The notes beneath the pieces were generated by a model that ran no database searches, was not told the DNA's origin, and was given only the letters and a program-made list of their open reading frames with translations. Position numbers and translations under genes: made by a program. From NCBI RefSeq assembly GCF_002868735.1, contig NZ_CP025611.1, positions 1,172,501 to 1,236,500 of the forward strand: 64,000 bases of DNA. The letters run 5' to 3'. Within the stretch, counting starts at the first letter, position 1. Every line of letters begins with the position of its first letter. Shown piece after piece: positions 16,588 through 24,737 of this stretch. Source of the DNA: Niveispirillum cyanobacteriorum (GTDB lineage Bacteria; Pseudomonadota; Alphaproteobacteria; Azospirillales; Azospirillaceae).

Positions 16588-17490
16588 ATGGACACGCAAG
16601 ACGCCCTGGTCTTCACCCATGTGGTCAGCGCCGGCAGTTTGGCTGGGGCGGCACGACGGCTGGGCATCACGCCTATGGCGGCAACACGCCGGCTGGCCAG
16701 CCTGGAGGCGCAACTGGGGGTGCGGCTTCTGCATCGCAGTACGCGTGCCTTATCCCTGACGCCGGAGGGGGAGACCTTCCTGCCCTATGCACAGGCCCTG
16801 CTGGACAGCGAAGCGGAAGCCATGGCCCGCCTGCGGTCAGACAAGGCGGCGGCCACGGGACTTCTGCGGGTTTCCACCACCGTGGCCTTCGGCACCCGCT
16901 ATGTGGCGCCGCTGGTGCCGCGCCTGCTGGACCGTCATCCGGAATTGCGCATCGCGCTGGACCTGTCCGACACGATGCCCGACCTGATCGCCAGCGGTAC
17001 TGACCTTGCCATCCGCATTGCCCGCCTGCGCGACAGCGGGCTGATCGCGCGCAAGCTGGCCGATAATCACCGCCTGCTGGTGGCCAGCCCGGATTATCTG
17101 GCCCGTCACGGGCACCCCGCCACCACCGCCGATCTGGCTGGGCATTCCTGTCTGTCCCTGTTCGGGATCAGCCATTGGACCTTCATCGCCGATGGGGCCG
17201 AAAAACATGTGCGCCTGAACAGCCGCTTTACCGCCAGCAATGTCCAGGGCTGCCGTGCCGCCGCCCGTGCCGGGGGCGGCATCACCCTTCTGTCGGAATG
17301 GAACGTGGCGCAAGACCTCGCCAATGGCCGGCTGGTCCGCGTCGATCTGGCCGATGCGTCGCCGGAACCCATCAATATCTGGGCCGTCTATCCCACCAAC
17401 CGGCTGCTGCCACAGAAGGTACGGGTATTCATCACGGAACTGCGCGCAGCCCTGACCGCCGACGGAATGAAGGTGACGCCAGAAAAATAA
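16588..17490 (+). CDS. LysR-family transcriptional regulator
   Basis: 300 residues. DNA-binding part: MDTQDALVFTHVVSAGSLAG, LGITPMAATRRLASLEAQLG, LLHRSTRALSLTPEGE. The effector-binding part includes LSDTMPDLIASGTDLAIRIARL and AVYPTNRLLPQKVRVFITEL, as in CrgA/DsdC-like members. Divergent from the MFS transporter and likely its activator or repressor. Confidence 0.9.
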   Translation: MDTQDALVFTHVVSAGSLAGAARRLGITPMAATRRLASLEAQLGVRLLHRSTRALSLTPEGETFLPYAQALLDSEAEAMARLRSDKAAATGLLRVSTTVAFGTRYVAPLVPRLLDRHPELRIALDLSDTMPDLIASGTDLAIRIARLRDSGLIARKLADNHRLLVASPDYLARHGHPATTADLAGHSCLSLFGISHWTFIADGAEKHVRLNSRFTASNVQGCRAAARAGGGITLLSEWNVAQDLANGRLVRVDLADASPEPINIWAVYPTNRLLPQKVRVFITELRAALTADGMKVTPEK

Positions 17491-17557
17491 ACGCGGACTA
17501 ACTTTATCTGCGTTTTTACGCTTGACGCACCAAACGCGGATCGATAAAGTCCGCGTT
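17490..17557. promoter_or_regulatory. Duplicated Rrf2 operator; first copy may also end the LysR transcript
   Basis: AACGCGGA, nine bases, TCTGCGTT at 17490-17514, and AACGCGGA, nine bases, TCCGCGTT at 17533-17557, immediately before the Rrf2 ATG. The second is a perfect 8-9-8 repeat, the first has one mismatch. Their centres are 43 bases apart. The first is followed by TTTTT, so it may also act as terminator for the LysR gene. Confidence 0.7.
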
Positions 17558-18100
17558 ATGGCACACATCACCGTAAGCGTTGAATATGGGATACACGGCC
17601 TGCTCTGGCTGATCGGGAATGAGGATGCGGCCCTGTCCAGCCGTGACCTCGCCGAACTTCAGGGTATTTCGCCCAGCTTCCTGGCCAAGATTTTCCAGAA
17701 ACTGGAAAAGGCCGGGATCGTGAGGGCGAGTGAGGGGGTCAGGGGCGGCTACCGTCTGGCCCGCCCGGCGAACGAGATCACGTTCCTGGCGATCGTGGAC
17801 GCGATCGAAGGGGACAAGCCCCTGTTCGACTGTCAGGAAATCCGGGGCCGCTGTGCCGTGTTCGGCAATAATCCGCCGGGCTGGGCTACCTCAGGCGTCT
17901 GTGCGGTGCATGCCGCCATGATGCAAGCGGAAAAGGCCATGCGCGACAGTCTCGCGTCGCAGACCCTGGGCAACGTGGCCCAGCGTTTCGGGTCAAAGGC
18001 GCCGGAGGAATTCTTCACCGATATCCAGGCCTGGATTGGGGACCGCATGCAGGGACGCACCGCACGCGGCGGCCGTCCCTCCCGTGACGATCAGGACTGA
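17558..18100 (+). CDS. Rrf2-family iron-sulfur regulator
   Basis: About 180 residues. Winged helix: VSVEYGIHGLLWLIGNEDAA, LAELQGISPSFLAKIFQKLEKAGIV, SEGVRGGYRLARP. Three cysteines in the usual cluster loop are visible: FDCQEIRGRCAVFG and GVCAVHAAM, so an iron-sulfur cluster is likely. The start is the ATG at 17558; the duplicated operator ends one base before it, so a transcript from this promoter would have almost no leader. It lies 126 bases before an NDH-2-like flavoprotein gene in the same direction, its probable target. Signal (NO, oxygen or cluster status) unknown. Confidence 0.88.
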   Translation: MAHITVSVEYGIHGLLWLIGNEDAALSSRDLAELQGISPSFLAKIFQKLEKAGIVRASEGVRGGYRLARPANEITFLAIVDAIEGDKPLFDCQEIRGRCAVFGNNPPGWATSGVCAVHAAMMQAEKAMRDSLASQTLGNVAQRFGSKAPEEFFTDIQAWIGDRMQGRTARGGRPSRDDQD

Positions 18101-18226
18101 CCTCATTTCTATTTGAGAAACCAGCGGCGGACAGTCGCCCGCCGACGCCACCCCTTTGTCCATCTTTCCCCGACCCGTCGCCCGGCGGGAACGGTTCCCC
18201 ATGCCCATCGACAAGAGGATAAGACC

Positions 18227-19435
18227 ATGACCAAGCAGATCATCATCGCCGGTTCCGGCTTCGCCGGCCTCTGGGCCGCCCTGTCCGCCGCCCGCGCCGT
18301 GCATCTGGCCGGCAAGGGAGAAGAGGTGGCGATCACCATGATCTCCCCCACCCCCAACCTGATCATCCGCCCCCGCCTGTACGAGGCGGTGCTGGAGAAT
18401 ATGGCGCCCGACATCTCCGCCCTGCTGACCGCCGTCGGCGTCATGCATCTGCCAGGGATCGTCGACAGCATCGATGCGGACCACAAGCAGGTGACCTTCC
18501 TGCCCCGTGATGGCGCGCCGCAGACCCTTTCTTATGATCGGTTCGTGCTGGCCACAGGCAGCCGTCTGTTCACGCCGCCCATTCCAGGCCTGAAAGAGTT
18601 TGGCTTTAATGTCGATACGCTGGACGGCGCACAGGCGCTGGACGCGCATCTGAAATCGCTGGCCAGCCGGCCCGAAAGCCTGGGCCGCAACACAGTGGTT
18701 GTCGCCGGCGGCGGCTTCACGGGCCTGGAAACCGCCACCGAAATCCCCACCCGCCTGCGCGCCATCCTGGGCGAACAGGCCGCCATCCGCACCATCATCG
18801 TCGATACAGCGCGGGAGATCGGATCGGAATTCGGCACCGGCCCCCTGCCCGTCATCCGCGAAGCCCTGGCGGAAACCGGGGTGGAGCCACGCGCCGGCCT
18901 GCGCGTCGCCGCCATCGACGCCGACAGCGTCACCCTGTCGGACGGCGAACGTATCCCCGCCCAGACGGTGATCTGGACCGCCGGCATGCGCGCCCATCCG
19001 CTGGCGGCACAGGTGCCGGGCGACCATGACAATCTGGGCCGCGTGGTGGGCGATGCATTCCTGCGGGCACCCGCCGCCGATGGCATCTTCGTCACCGGCG
19101 ACGCGGTCCGCGCGGCCACCGATAATATCGGCAATGTCGCCCCCATGACCTGTCAGCATGGGCTGAGTCTGGGCCGTGTCGCCGGCCATAATGCGGCGGC
19201 TGAACTGGTGGGCCTTCCCACCCACCCCTACAGCCAGCCGAAATATGTCACATGCCTGGACCTGGGCCCCTGGGGTGCCCTTTATACCGAGGGCTGGGAC
19301 CGGCAGGTGCGCTTCACGCGGGAAGAAGGCAAGAAGATCAAGCAGGAGATCAACCAGATCTGGATCTACCCGCCCGCACCCGACCGCGACGCCGTCTTTG
19401 CCGTCGCCAATCCGGATTATGTGATCGTCCCCTGA
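18227..19435 (+). CDS. NDH-2-like NAD(P)H:quinone FAD oxidoreductase
   Basis: About 402 residues. The FAD-binding GxGxxG is IIAGSGFAGLWAALSAA at the start, the NAD-binding one is VVAGGGFTGLETATE near residue 165, and the C-terminal FAD contact is GIFVTGDAVRAATDN near residue 290. AAPMTCQHGLSLGRVAGHN-like text also matches type II NADH dehydrogenases. It passes electrons from NADH to quinone or another acceptor at the inner membrane without pumping protons. The ATG at 18227 is preceded by AAGAGGA. An Rrf2 regulator directly upstream suggests redox or NO control. Convergent with a TonB receptor. Confidence 0.85.
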   Translation: MTKQIIIAGSGFAGLWAALSAARAVHLAGKGEEVAITMISPTPNLIIRPRLYEAVLENMAPDISALLTAVGVMHLPGIVDSIDADHKQVTFLPRDGAPQTLSYDRFVLATGSRLFTPPIPGLKEFGFNVDTLDGAQALDAHLKSLASRPESLGRNTVVVAGGGFTGLETATEIPTRLRAILGEQAAIRTIIVDTAREIGSEFGTGPLPVIREALAETGVEPRAGLRVAAIDADSVTLSDGERIPAQTVIWTAGMRAHPLAAQVPGDHDNLGRVVGDAFLRAPAADGIFVTGDAVRAATDNIGNVAPMTCQHGLSLGRVAGHNAAAELVGLPTHPYSQPKYVTCLDLGPWGALYTEGWDRQVRFTREEGKKIKQEINQIWIYPPAPDRDAVFAVANPDYVIVP

Positions 19436-19458
19436 CCATGGACCCTGTCGGCGTGACC

Positions 19459-21729
19459 TCAGAACCGCGCCGACAGACCGCCCACGAAGCGACGGGGGGC
19501 ACCGGGCGACAGGAAACGAGCATCCTCGAACCCCATCTCATCCGCCTCCCCATAGATGCCGAAGGTCGCGTAGCGGCGGTCGAACAGATTATCGACCCGC
19601 GCATGCAAGCTCACACCGTCCAGAACCTGATAGCGGGCCGACAGGTTGAACAGGGCAAAGCCGCCGATCGGGTCGGTCAGGTTCGCCTCGTCCCCGCGCA
19701 GATAGCGGCTGGATGAATATTGCATCTCCGCCCCAACGATCAGCCCATCCGTCACCGCCACATCCGCGCCGATCTTCAGGCTGTGCAGGGGGATGCCGGG
19801 AATGCGGTCGCCACGGTGCACCGCGATCTCCCCTTTCTCGTTCGCCTCCGGATTGTCCGGGGCCTGGATGGACAGGGGCGTACGGAAACTGGCCCTGACC
19901 AGGGCGTAATCAGCAAACCAGCTGACGGCGCCCGCCTCCCCGGAAAGCCCGGCCTCCAAACCTTGGCGCCGCGTGCGCCCGACATTGTCGAAATAGCCGG
20001 TGCCCACAATCGGGCCGGCGGAAATGAAAATGATGTCGTCACGGTTATCAGTGCGAAAGGCCGACAGCGACCACTCCACCACACCTCCAGACAAACGCCC
20101 CCGCGCGCCCATTTCCCATGTCCGCGAGCGCACATCGTCCAACGGCGGATCAGCCAGGAAGGCATTGGGGAAGCGGCACGGCTTTTCCGGGTCGGCGCAG
20201 GACAGTTCCGCCGGTGTCGGGATACGGTTGCTCTCATTCACCGCCGCGTAAAGCGTGGTGCCGACGCCCGCATTCCAGGCCAGCCCGACACCGGGGTTCA
20301 GTGCCGTGTAGGTGTGATCCCCATCCAGATCATCGCCCAACTGGTCACGCAGGCGCAGATCGGCATGGGTCAGGCGCAGCGCCCCCGTCAGATGCAGGTC
20401 GGGCGTCAGGGACAGCGTGTCGGAAAGGCTGGCCCCCGCAATCCAGGACCGGGTCTTCAGCCCGACATTGAACTCCTCATTGCCGATGGCGATGCCCAGG
20501 CTTTCCACGCCGCGCGTCGCATCCAACTCGCCTAGTTCCGTCCCGCTGCCATAACGGGTGCGGGCATGTTCCAGGCTGGCCCCCAGGATCAGGATATTGT
20601 CCATGCCGCCCAACGCGCCTGCCTGTCGTGCCTGCAGGCTGATCCCCTGACCGTCGGTGCGGGTCCGGGTGCGGTTGAACACGGCGTCCGGCTCGTCCTC
20701 CAGACCCGTGACGGGGCGGCCATCGGCCCCAATCACGGGTTCCAGATCGTCGCCTTCCTCAAAACAGAGGCCGGTGCCGCATTCCTCAAACTCCCCCTGG
20801 TCGCCATTCGCTGTGCGCCGTTTCAGGTGACGCCAGTAACCGGCAGCGCGCAGGGTCCAGCCATCGCCGACCTCCGTCTTCCCACGGAAAGCCAGCGCCA
20901 GAAGGTCGCTGTCGGTGGCATCGGGATGGGTGAACACCCCGCGCCGGTTCTCCGCCAGCAGATCGCCCGGTGCCGCGCCATTGCCCGTCAGGTCCGACGT
21001 CGCAGCCGTTAGGGAGACGCCAAACTCCGTCGCTGCATCGGGCCGGTAAAGGACGTCGCCATAGGCGCGCGAAAGGCGGTTGGGCGAAAAATCGCGCCAG
21101 CCATCATCCCGCCCCTTCGACAGGCCCAGATAGTAACCTACATCGCCATCGCTGCCCCCGGCCTCTGCCGTGATGGACAGGAAATCATCCGACCCGGCGC
21201 TGATATCCCCGCCCAGTCCCTGGTAGGCGAACCCATCCTTCATGGACAGGATCACGGCCCCGCCCAGGCTGTTCGGGCCGAAAACCGGGTTGGACCCCGC
21301 CACCACCTGTGCCTGACGGATGGCGAACACAGGCAACAGGTCCCATTGCACCACATCGCCAAACGCCTCATTCACCCGCATCCCGTCCTGATAGACGACG
21401 ACGCCTTGCGGCTCGCCCAGGGCCGGGGCCGCCGTGAACCCGCGCAGGGTCAACCCCTGCTGCCAGGGATTGCCCAGACTGTCGATGGCGGCCACCGCGC
21501 CCAGTCGGCGTTGCAGCCCCTCCGTCGCGGTGACCGTGCCGGGCCTGTTCATCTCTGCATCGTCCAGGCTGCGTCCGCTGGCCGGCAACCTGTCCAACGG
21601 CACGCCTTCGCGCCCGCCGGCGGTTCCGATCACGATCACCTCCTCCGTCCGCGCCACGGGGTCGGCAAGGGCAGCCTGCGTCAGCAAGGCGGTGGTCAGC
21701 AGGCACAGCGTATGGGTGCGGCGCATCAT
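19459..21729 (-). CDS. TonB-dependent outer-membrane receptor (divergent from sensor kinase)
   Basis: 756 residues with a signal peptide (to about residue 22), TonB-box-like EEVIVIGTAGG, plug domain (RLGAVAAIDSLGNPWQQGLT, LRGFTAAPALGEPQGVVVYQDG, GPNSLGGAVILSMKDGF) and a long beta-barrel ending in GGLSARF with the terminal Phe. One outer loop holds EECGTGLCFEEGDD, two cysteines with acidic residues. Ligand not identifiable; siderophore- or metallophore-type receptors have this layout. A motif-A site (21785-21801) and a motif-B site lie upstream, and a NarX-like kinase is divergent, so it is likely part of the PQQ-alcohol regulon. Confidence 0.88.
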   Translation of the reverse strand: MMRRTHTLCLLTTALLTQAALADPVARTEEVIVIGTAGGREGVPLDRLPASGRSLDDAEMNRPGTVTATEGLQRRLGAVAAIDSLGNPWQQGLTLRGFTAAPALGEPQGVVVYQDGMRVNEAFGDVVQWDLLPVFAIRQAQVVAGSNPVFGPNSLGGAVILSMKDGFAYQGLGGDISAGSDDFLSITAEAGGSDGDVGYYLGLSKGRDDGWRDFSPNRLSRAYGDVLYRPDAATEFGVSLTAATSDLTGNGAAPGDLLAENRRGVFTHPDATDSDLLALAFRGKTEVGDGWTLRAAGYWRHLKRRTANGDQGEFEECGTGLCFEEGDDLEPVIGADGRPVTGLEDEPDAVFNRTRTRTDGQGISLQARQAGALGGMDNILILGASLEHARTRYGSGTELGELDATRGVESLGIAIGNEEFNVGLKTRSWIAGASLSDTLSLTPDLHLTGALRLTHADLRLRDQLGDDLDGDHTYTALNPGVGLAWNAGVGTTLYAAVNESNRIPTPAELSCADPEKPCRFPNAFLADPPLDDVRSRTWEMGARGRLSGGVVEWSLSAFRTDNRDDIIFISAGPIVGTGYFDNVGRTRRQGLEAGLSGEAGAVSWFADYALVRASFRTPLSIQAPDNPEANEKGEIAVHRGDRIPGIPLHSLKIGADVAVTDGLIVGAEMQYSSSRYLRGDEANLTDPIGGFALFNLSARYQVLDGVSLHARVDNLFDRRYATFGIYGEADEMGFEDARFLSPGAPRRFVGGLSARF

Positions 21730-21784
21730 TTCGTCCCCGGAACATGTATTTGTTGCCGCTATTGGGACGTCGGGCCGGGGTTGG

Positions 21785-21801
21785 CAGCAATTGGACCATC
21801 G
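21785..21801 (-). promoter_or_regulatory. Motif-A site upstream of the TonB receptor
   Basis: Read toward the receptor this is CGATGGTCCAATTGCTGCC (with flanks to 21783-21801), matching the shared GTCYAATT core. It is about 60 bases before the start codon. Confidence 0.5.
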
Positions 21802-21826
21802 GGGCAGTCAGATATCCCTGACTGGG

Positions 21827-21843
21827 CGGGACAATTATCCTGA
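21827..21843. promoter_or_regulatory. Motif-B site between TonB receptor and sensor kinase
   Basis: CGGGACAATTATCCTGA. It matches CGGGACAATCATCCCGG upstream of the calcium-type PQQ dehydrogenase in 14 of 17 positions. The same regulator may bind both. Confidence 0.5.
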
Positions 21844-21920
21844 TACTTTTGGTCAGTGGCGGATGAGGGTGCGGCGGTATTAGCCTAGTATTTTCAGCCT
21901 GTTCTGAAGGGAATGACGGC

Positions 21921-23189
21921 TTGTCCCTGCGGTGGCGGATCATTCTGCTGGTAATGCTCGCGGCGGCCCTGTCGGCCCTGGCCGGATTGGCGGTGACAAT
22001 TGGAGGGGCTCGCGTCGCCGTGCGGGCAGAGACCGAGGCGGCACTCAATCAGGCCCGCACGCAACCCGCCGTGATTACCGGCCATGCCCGCCATGTCACC
22101 CACCTGTTCGTTCCCGACGGCACCGCTATCCCGCCCCCCAACCCCTCGCATCCCGGCGTGCCCAGCTGGTTCGTAGCCCTGATCTGGGATGGCGCTCCCG
22201 ATATCCTGCTGGCAGCACCCGGCGGCCAATGGCTGCTGCGCGCCGATCCGGTGGACGAGGTGGCGGAGGTCTGGTCCGATACGGCGGCGCTGGCCTGGAC
22301 GGCTTTGGTGATGCTGGCCCTGCTGCTGGCTGCCTTGCATGTGCTGGTCGGGCGTGCGCTGGCCCCATTGCACGGGTTTGCACAGGCCCTGGACCGGCTG
22401 GCGCAGGGTCAGGCCGCCGGCACGCCAACCGGGGACAATATCCCGGAACTGACCACCATCGGGCAGCGTATTGCCCATCTGGACCGGGAGTTGACAGTGG
22501 CACGCGCGGAAAACGCCGCCCTGTCACACAGCCTGATTGCCCTGCAGGATCAGGAACGTGCCCAACTGGCCAGGGACCTGCATGATGAGCTGGGGCCCAT
22601 GCTGTTCGGTATCCGGGTCGATGCCCATGCCATCGCGCGGGCCGCCGGCACGGGGCCGGTCCCCGCCGCCGACGCCATCGCGCGGGCCGATGCCATCGCC
22701 AATGCCGCTGCCGGTATCCGCGACCTGTCGCGCCGTATCCTGAACCGGCTGCGCCCCATGGGGCTGGACCATTTGCATGCGGCTGACATCCTGCGCGACC
22801 TGATGGACGGTCTGGCGCGACAGCATACGGACATCCGCTTCACCACCAGCCTGGATGACGATGCCTTCACCCGATCCGAAGCCGCCGACCTGACCCTGTA
22901 CCGCATCGCCCATGAAGCGCTGCTGAACGCCCTGCGCCATGGCAGGCCGACGCATGTCGGCCTTTCAATCGAGGGCGATGATCAGGGCGTAACCCTGCGC
23001 GTCACCGACAATGGCGGTGGCCTGGGCAATGACGCGCCGGCGGGCCATGGCATCATCGGCATGCGTGAACGGGTGCGTGCCCTGGGCGGGGATTTCACGA
23101 TCCTGACTGACGATGCCGGCCTGACCCTGGTGCAGGCCACCCTGCCTGTACCGCTTTCATCCCCCCAGACACAGGAACATCATGGCTGA
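21921..23189 (+). CDS. NarX-type sensor histidine kinase
   Basis: 422 residues with an apparent TTG start (GGGA eight bases upstream); no in-frame ATG would keep the first membrane segment. Layout: membrane helix about 7-27, periplasmic loop about 28-122, second membrane helix about 124-146, HAMP-like linker, HisKA_3 dimerisation box with the phospho-acceptor His221 in RAQLARDLHDELGPMLFG, and a C-terminal ATPase with HEALLNALRHG and DNGGGLGND, GHGIIGMRERV. It senses a periplasmic or membrane signal and phosphorylates the response regulator encoded next, which overlaps it by eight bases. The gene is divergent from a TonB receptor. Confidence 0.87.
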   Translation: MSLRWRIILLVMLAAALSALAGLAVTIGGARVAVRAETEAALNQARTQPAVITGHARHVTHLFVPDGTAIPPPNPSHPGVPSWFVALIWDGAPDILLAAPGGQWLLRADPVDEVAEVWSDTAALAWTALVMLALLLAALHVLVGRALAPLHGFAQALDRLAQGQAAGTPTGDNIPELTTIGQRIAHLDRELTVARAENAALSHSLIALQDQERAQLARDLHDELGPMLFGIRVDAHAIARAAGTGPVPAADAIARADAIANAAAGIRDLSRRILNRLRPMGLDHLHAADILRDLMDGLARQHTDIRFTTSLDDDAFTRSEAADLTLYRIAHEALLNALRHGRPTHVGLSIEGDDQGVTLRVTDNGGGLGNDAPAGHGIIGMRERVRALGGDFTILTDDAGLTLVQATLPVPLSSPQTQEHHG

Positions 23190-23802
23190 TGCCGCTCCCT
23201 TGATCCTGGTCGTTGATGACCATGCCATCGTGCGCGGCGGCTGCCGGCAATTGCTGGAACCGCCTTTGTCCCGCTTCCGTGTGGTGGAAGCCGCCGATGG
23301 CATAGCCGCCCGCGAACAGGTGGCTCGACATAATCCCGATCTGGTGGTGGCCGACTTGAACCTGCCCGGCACGCCCAGCGGACTGGACCTTGTCCGGGAA
23401 CTGACGGGCGCCGGGCGGCGGGTGGTGGTGTTTTCCATGCATGAAACACCGGGCATCGCAGGCCGCTGCCTGGAAGTGGGGGCCGCCGCTTATGTCACCA
23501 AATCGGACGCGCCCGACGCGCTGGTACAGGCGACGGAGGCGGCCCTGCGCGGTGACCGCTGGCTGTCCGCCGACATCGCCCGTGCCCTGGCCCTGCCCAA
23601 CCGTGAGGGTGACCTGACGGAGCGGGAGGCCGAACTCCTGGATATTCTGGCGGACACAACGGACCTGGATGATGTCGGACGCCGGCTGGGTATCAGCTAC
23701 AAAACCGTCGCCAATACCCTGGTCCGCCTGCGCAACCGCTTCGGCGTCCGACGCACCGCAGATCTGGTCAGGGTGGCGGTGCAGCGGCGGACCGGGGGTT
23801 AG
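23182..23802 (+). CDS. NarL-type response regulator, partner of the upstream kinase
   Basis: 206 residues. Receiver domain with the acidic pair in ILVVDDHAIVRGG and phospho-acceptor Asp58 in LVVADLNLPG, then the LuxR-type helix-turn-helix (LTEREAELLDILADTTDLDD, ISYKTVANTLVRLRNRFGV). Co-translated with the kinase. It is one of two LuxR-family regulators in the window, and a candidate for motif A or motif B. It overlaps the convergent apbE stop by four bases. Confidence 0.88.
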   Translation: MADAAPLILVVDDHAIVRGGCRQLLEPPLSRFRVVEAADGIAAREQVARHNPDLVVADLNLPGTPSGLDLVRELTGAGRRVVVFSMHETPGIAGRCLEVGAAAYVTKSDAPDALVQATEAALRGDRWLSADIARALALPNREGDLTEREAELLDILADTTDLDDVGRRLGISYKTVANTLVRLRNRFGVRRTADLVRVAVQRRTGG

Positions 23803-24737
23803 GCCACCACCCCCATCACCACCGCCGCGCCGCTATCCCCGATCAGGGACGCCGCCCGCGCCGGTGCCGCCGCCGCGATAGCGGTGGATATTGCATCGGC
23901 CATCGTCGCCGTCGCCGCAGCGACACTGACCTGCCGCCACGCCGTCGCCGGTCGTCCCACGACAGGGTCCAGGATATGCCCGAACCGTCCCGCCGCATCG
24001 ATCAAGGTACCGCGCGGGGCGGACGTGGCGATGGCCCGGCCCGACACGGGCACGGTGGACAGGATGCGTCCCACCGCATCCGGATCGGCAATGCCCAGTT
24101 GCCATTCCTGCCCATCCCCGCGCCGTCCAATCCCGCGCGGTTCCCCCATATCGACCAGCATATGCCCCACCCCATGGGACAGCAGCAGATCGGTCACCCG
24201 GTCAGTGATATAGCCCTGGGCGATGCCGTTCAGGGTCAGCTGCGTGCCGGGGGCCAACCGCACCCGGTCGCGCGCCACCTCAACCCGCCACCACCCGACC
24301 GTGCCCATGGCGGCGTGCAGAGTCTCCGCCTCCGGCGCCTCGCCCCGGTACAGGTCCCATAGCGGCTGTACCGTCGGATCGAACGCCCCGCCTGTGGCCG
24401 CCGCCACCGACAGCGCCTGACGCAGCAGGTCGGTGAAGGCGGCGGGCGGGTCGCCAACCTCCCCCTCCCGGTTCAGGCGAGACAACAGGCTGTCGGGCCG
24501 GTGCAGGCTGAACAGCCCCTCCATCGCATCCACCAGCGCCACGACCCGCGACACCAGCCGCAGCGCCACCCCTTGCTCCACCCCATGCAAGGTCAGGCTG
24601 GCGGGTCCGCCCATGGCCTGCCCGGTCCAGGTGACGGGCGATGGTTGGCGGGGCCACAGGGCGACACCCGCCCCGGCCAGCGCCACCGCTGACAGGCGCA
24701 GCACGCGACGGCGGCTGATCCGGGTTTCAGGCGGCAT
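23799..24737 (-). CDS. apbE: FAD:protein FMN transferase
   Basis: About 312 residues. It attaches FMN by a phosphodiester bond to a Thr in a target protein, in the periplasm. A twin-arginine-type leader is present (ISRRRVLRLSAVALAGAGVAL). Family features are MGGPASLTL, NGIAQGYITDRV, LVDMGEPRGIGRR and SATIATMADAISTAI-like text near the end, where Asp binds metal. Its start (24737, after GAGGA) is inside the upstream NosR-like gene, so the target is almost certainly that flavoprotein. The frame upstream of 24737 is shadow. An alternative ATG lies at 24743. Confidence 0.9.
   Translation of the reverse strand: MPPETRISRRRVLRLSAVALAGAGVALWPRQPSPVTWTGQAMGGPASLTLHGVEQGVALRLVSRVVALVDAMEGLFSLHRPDSLLSRLNREGEVGDPPAAFTDLLRQALSVAAATGGAFDPTVQPLWDLYRGEAPEAETLHAAMGTVGWWRVEVARDRVRLAPGTQLTLNGIAQGYITDRVTDLLLSHGVGHMLVDMGEPRGIGRRGDGQEWQLGIADPDAVGRILSTVPVSGRAIATSAPRGTLIDAAGRFGHILDPVVGRPATAWRQVSVAAATATMADAISTAIAAAAPARAASLIGDSGAAVVMGVVA

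Noticed and set aside
17490-17514. First AACGCGGA repeat as only a LysR terminator
   Set aside because: The same repeat with the same spacing recurs before the Rrf2 ATG, so an operator is the better explanation; it may do both.
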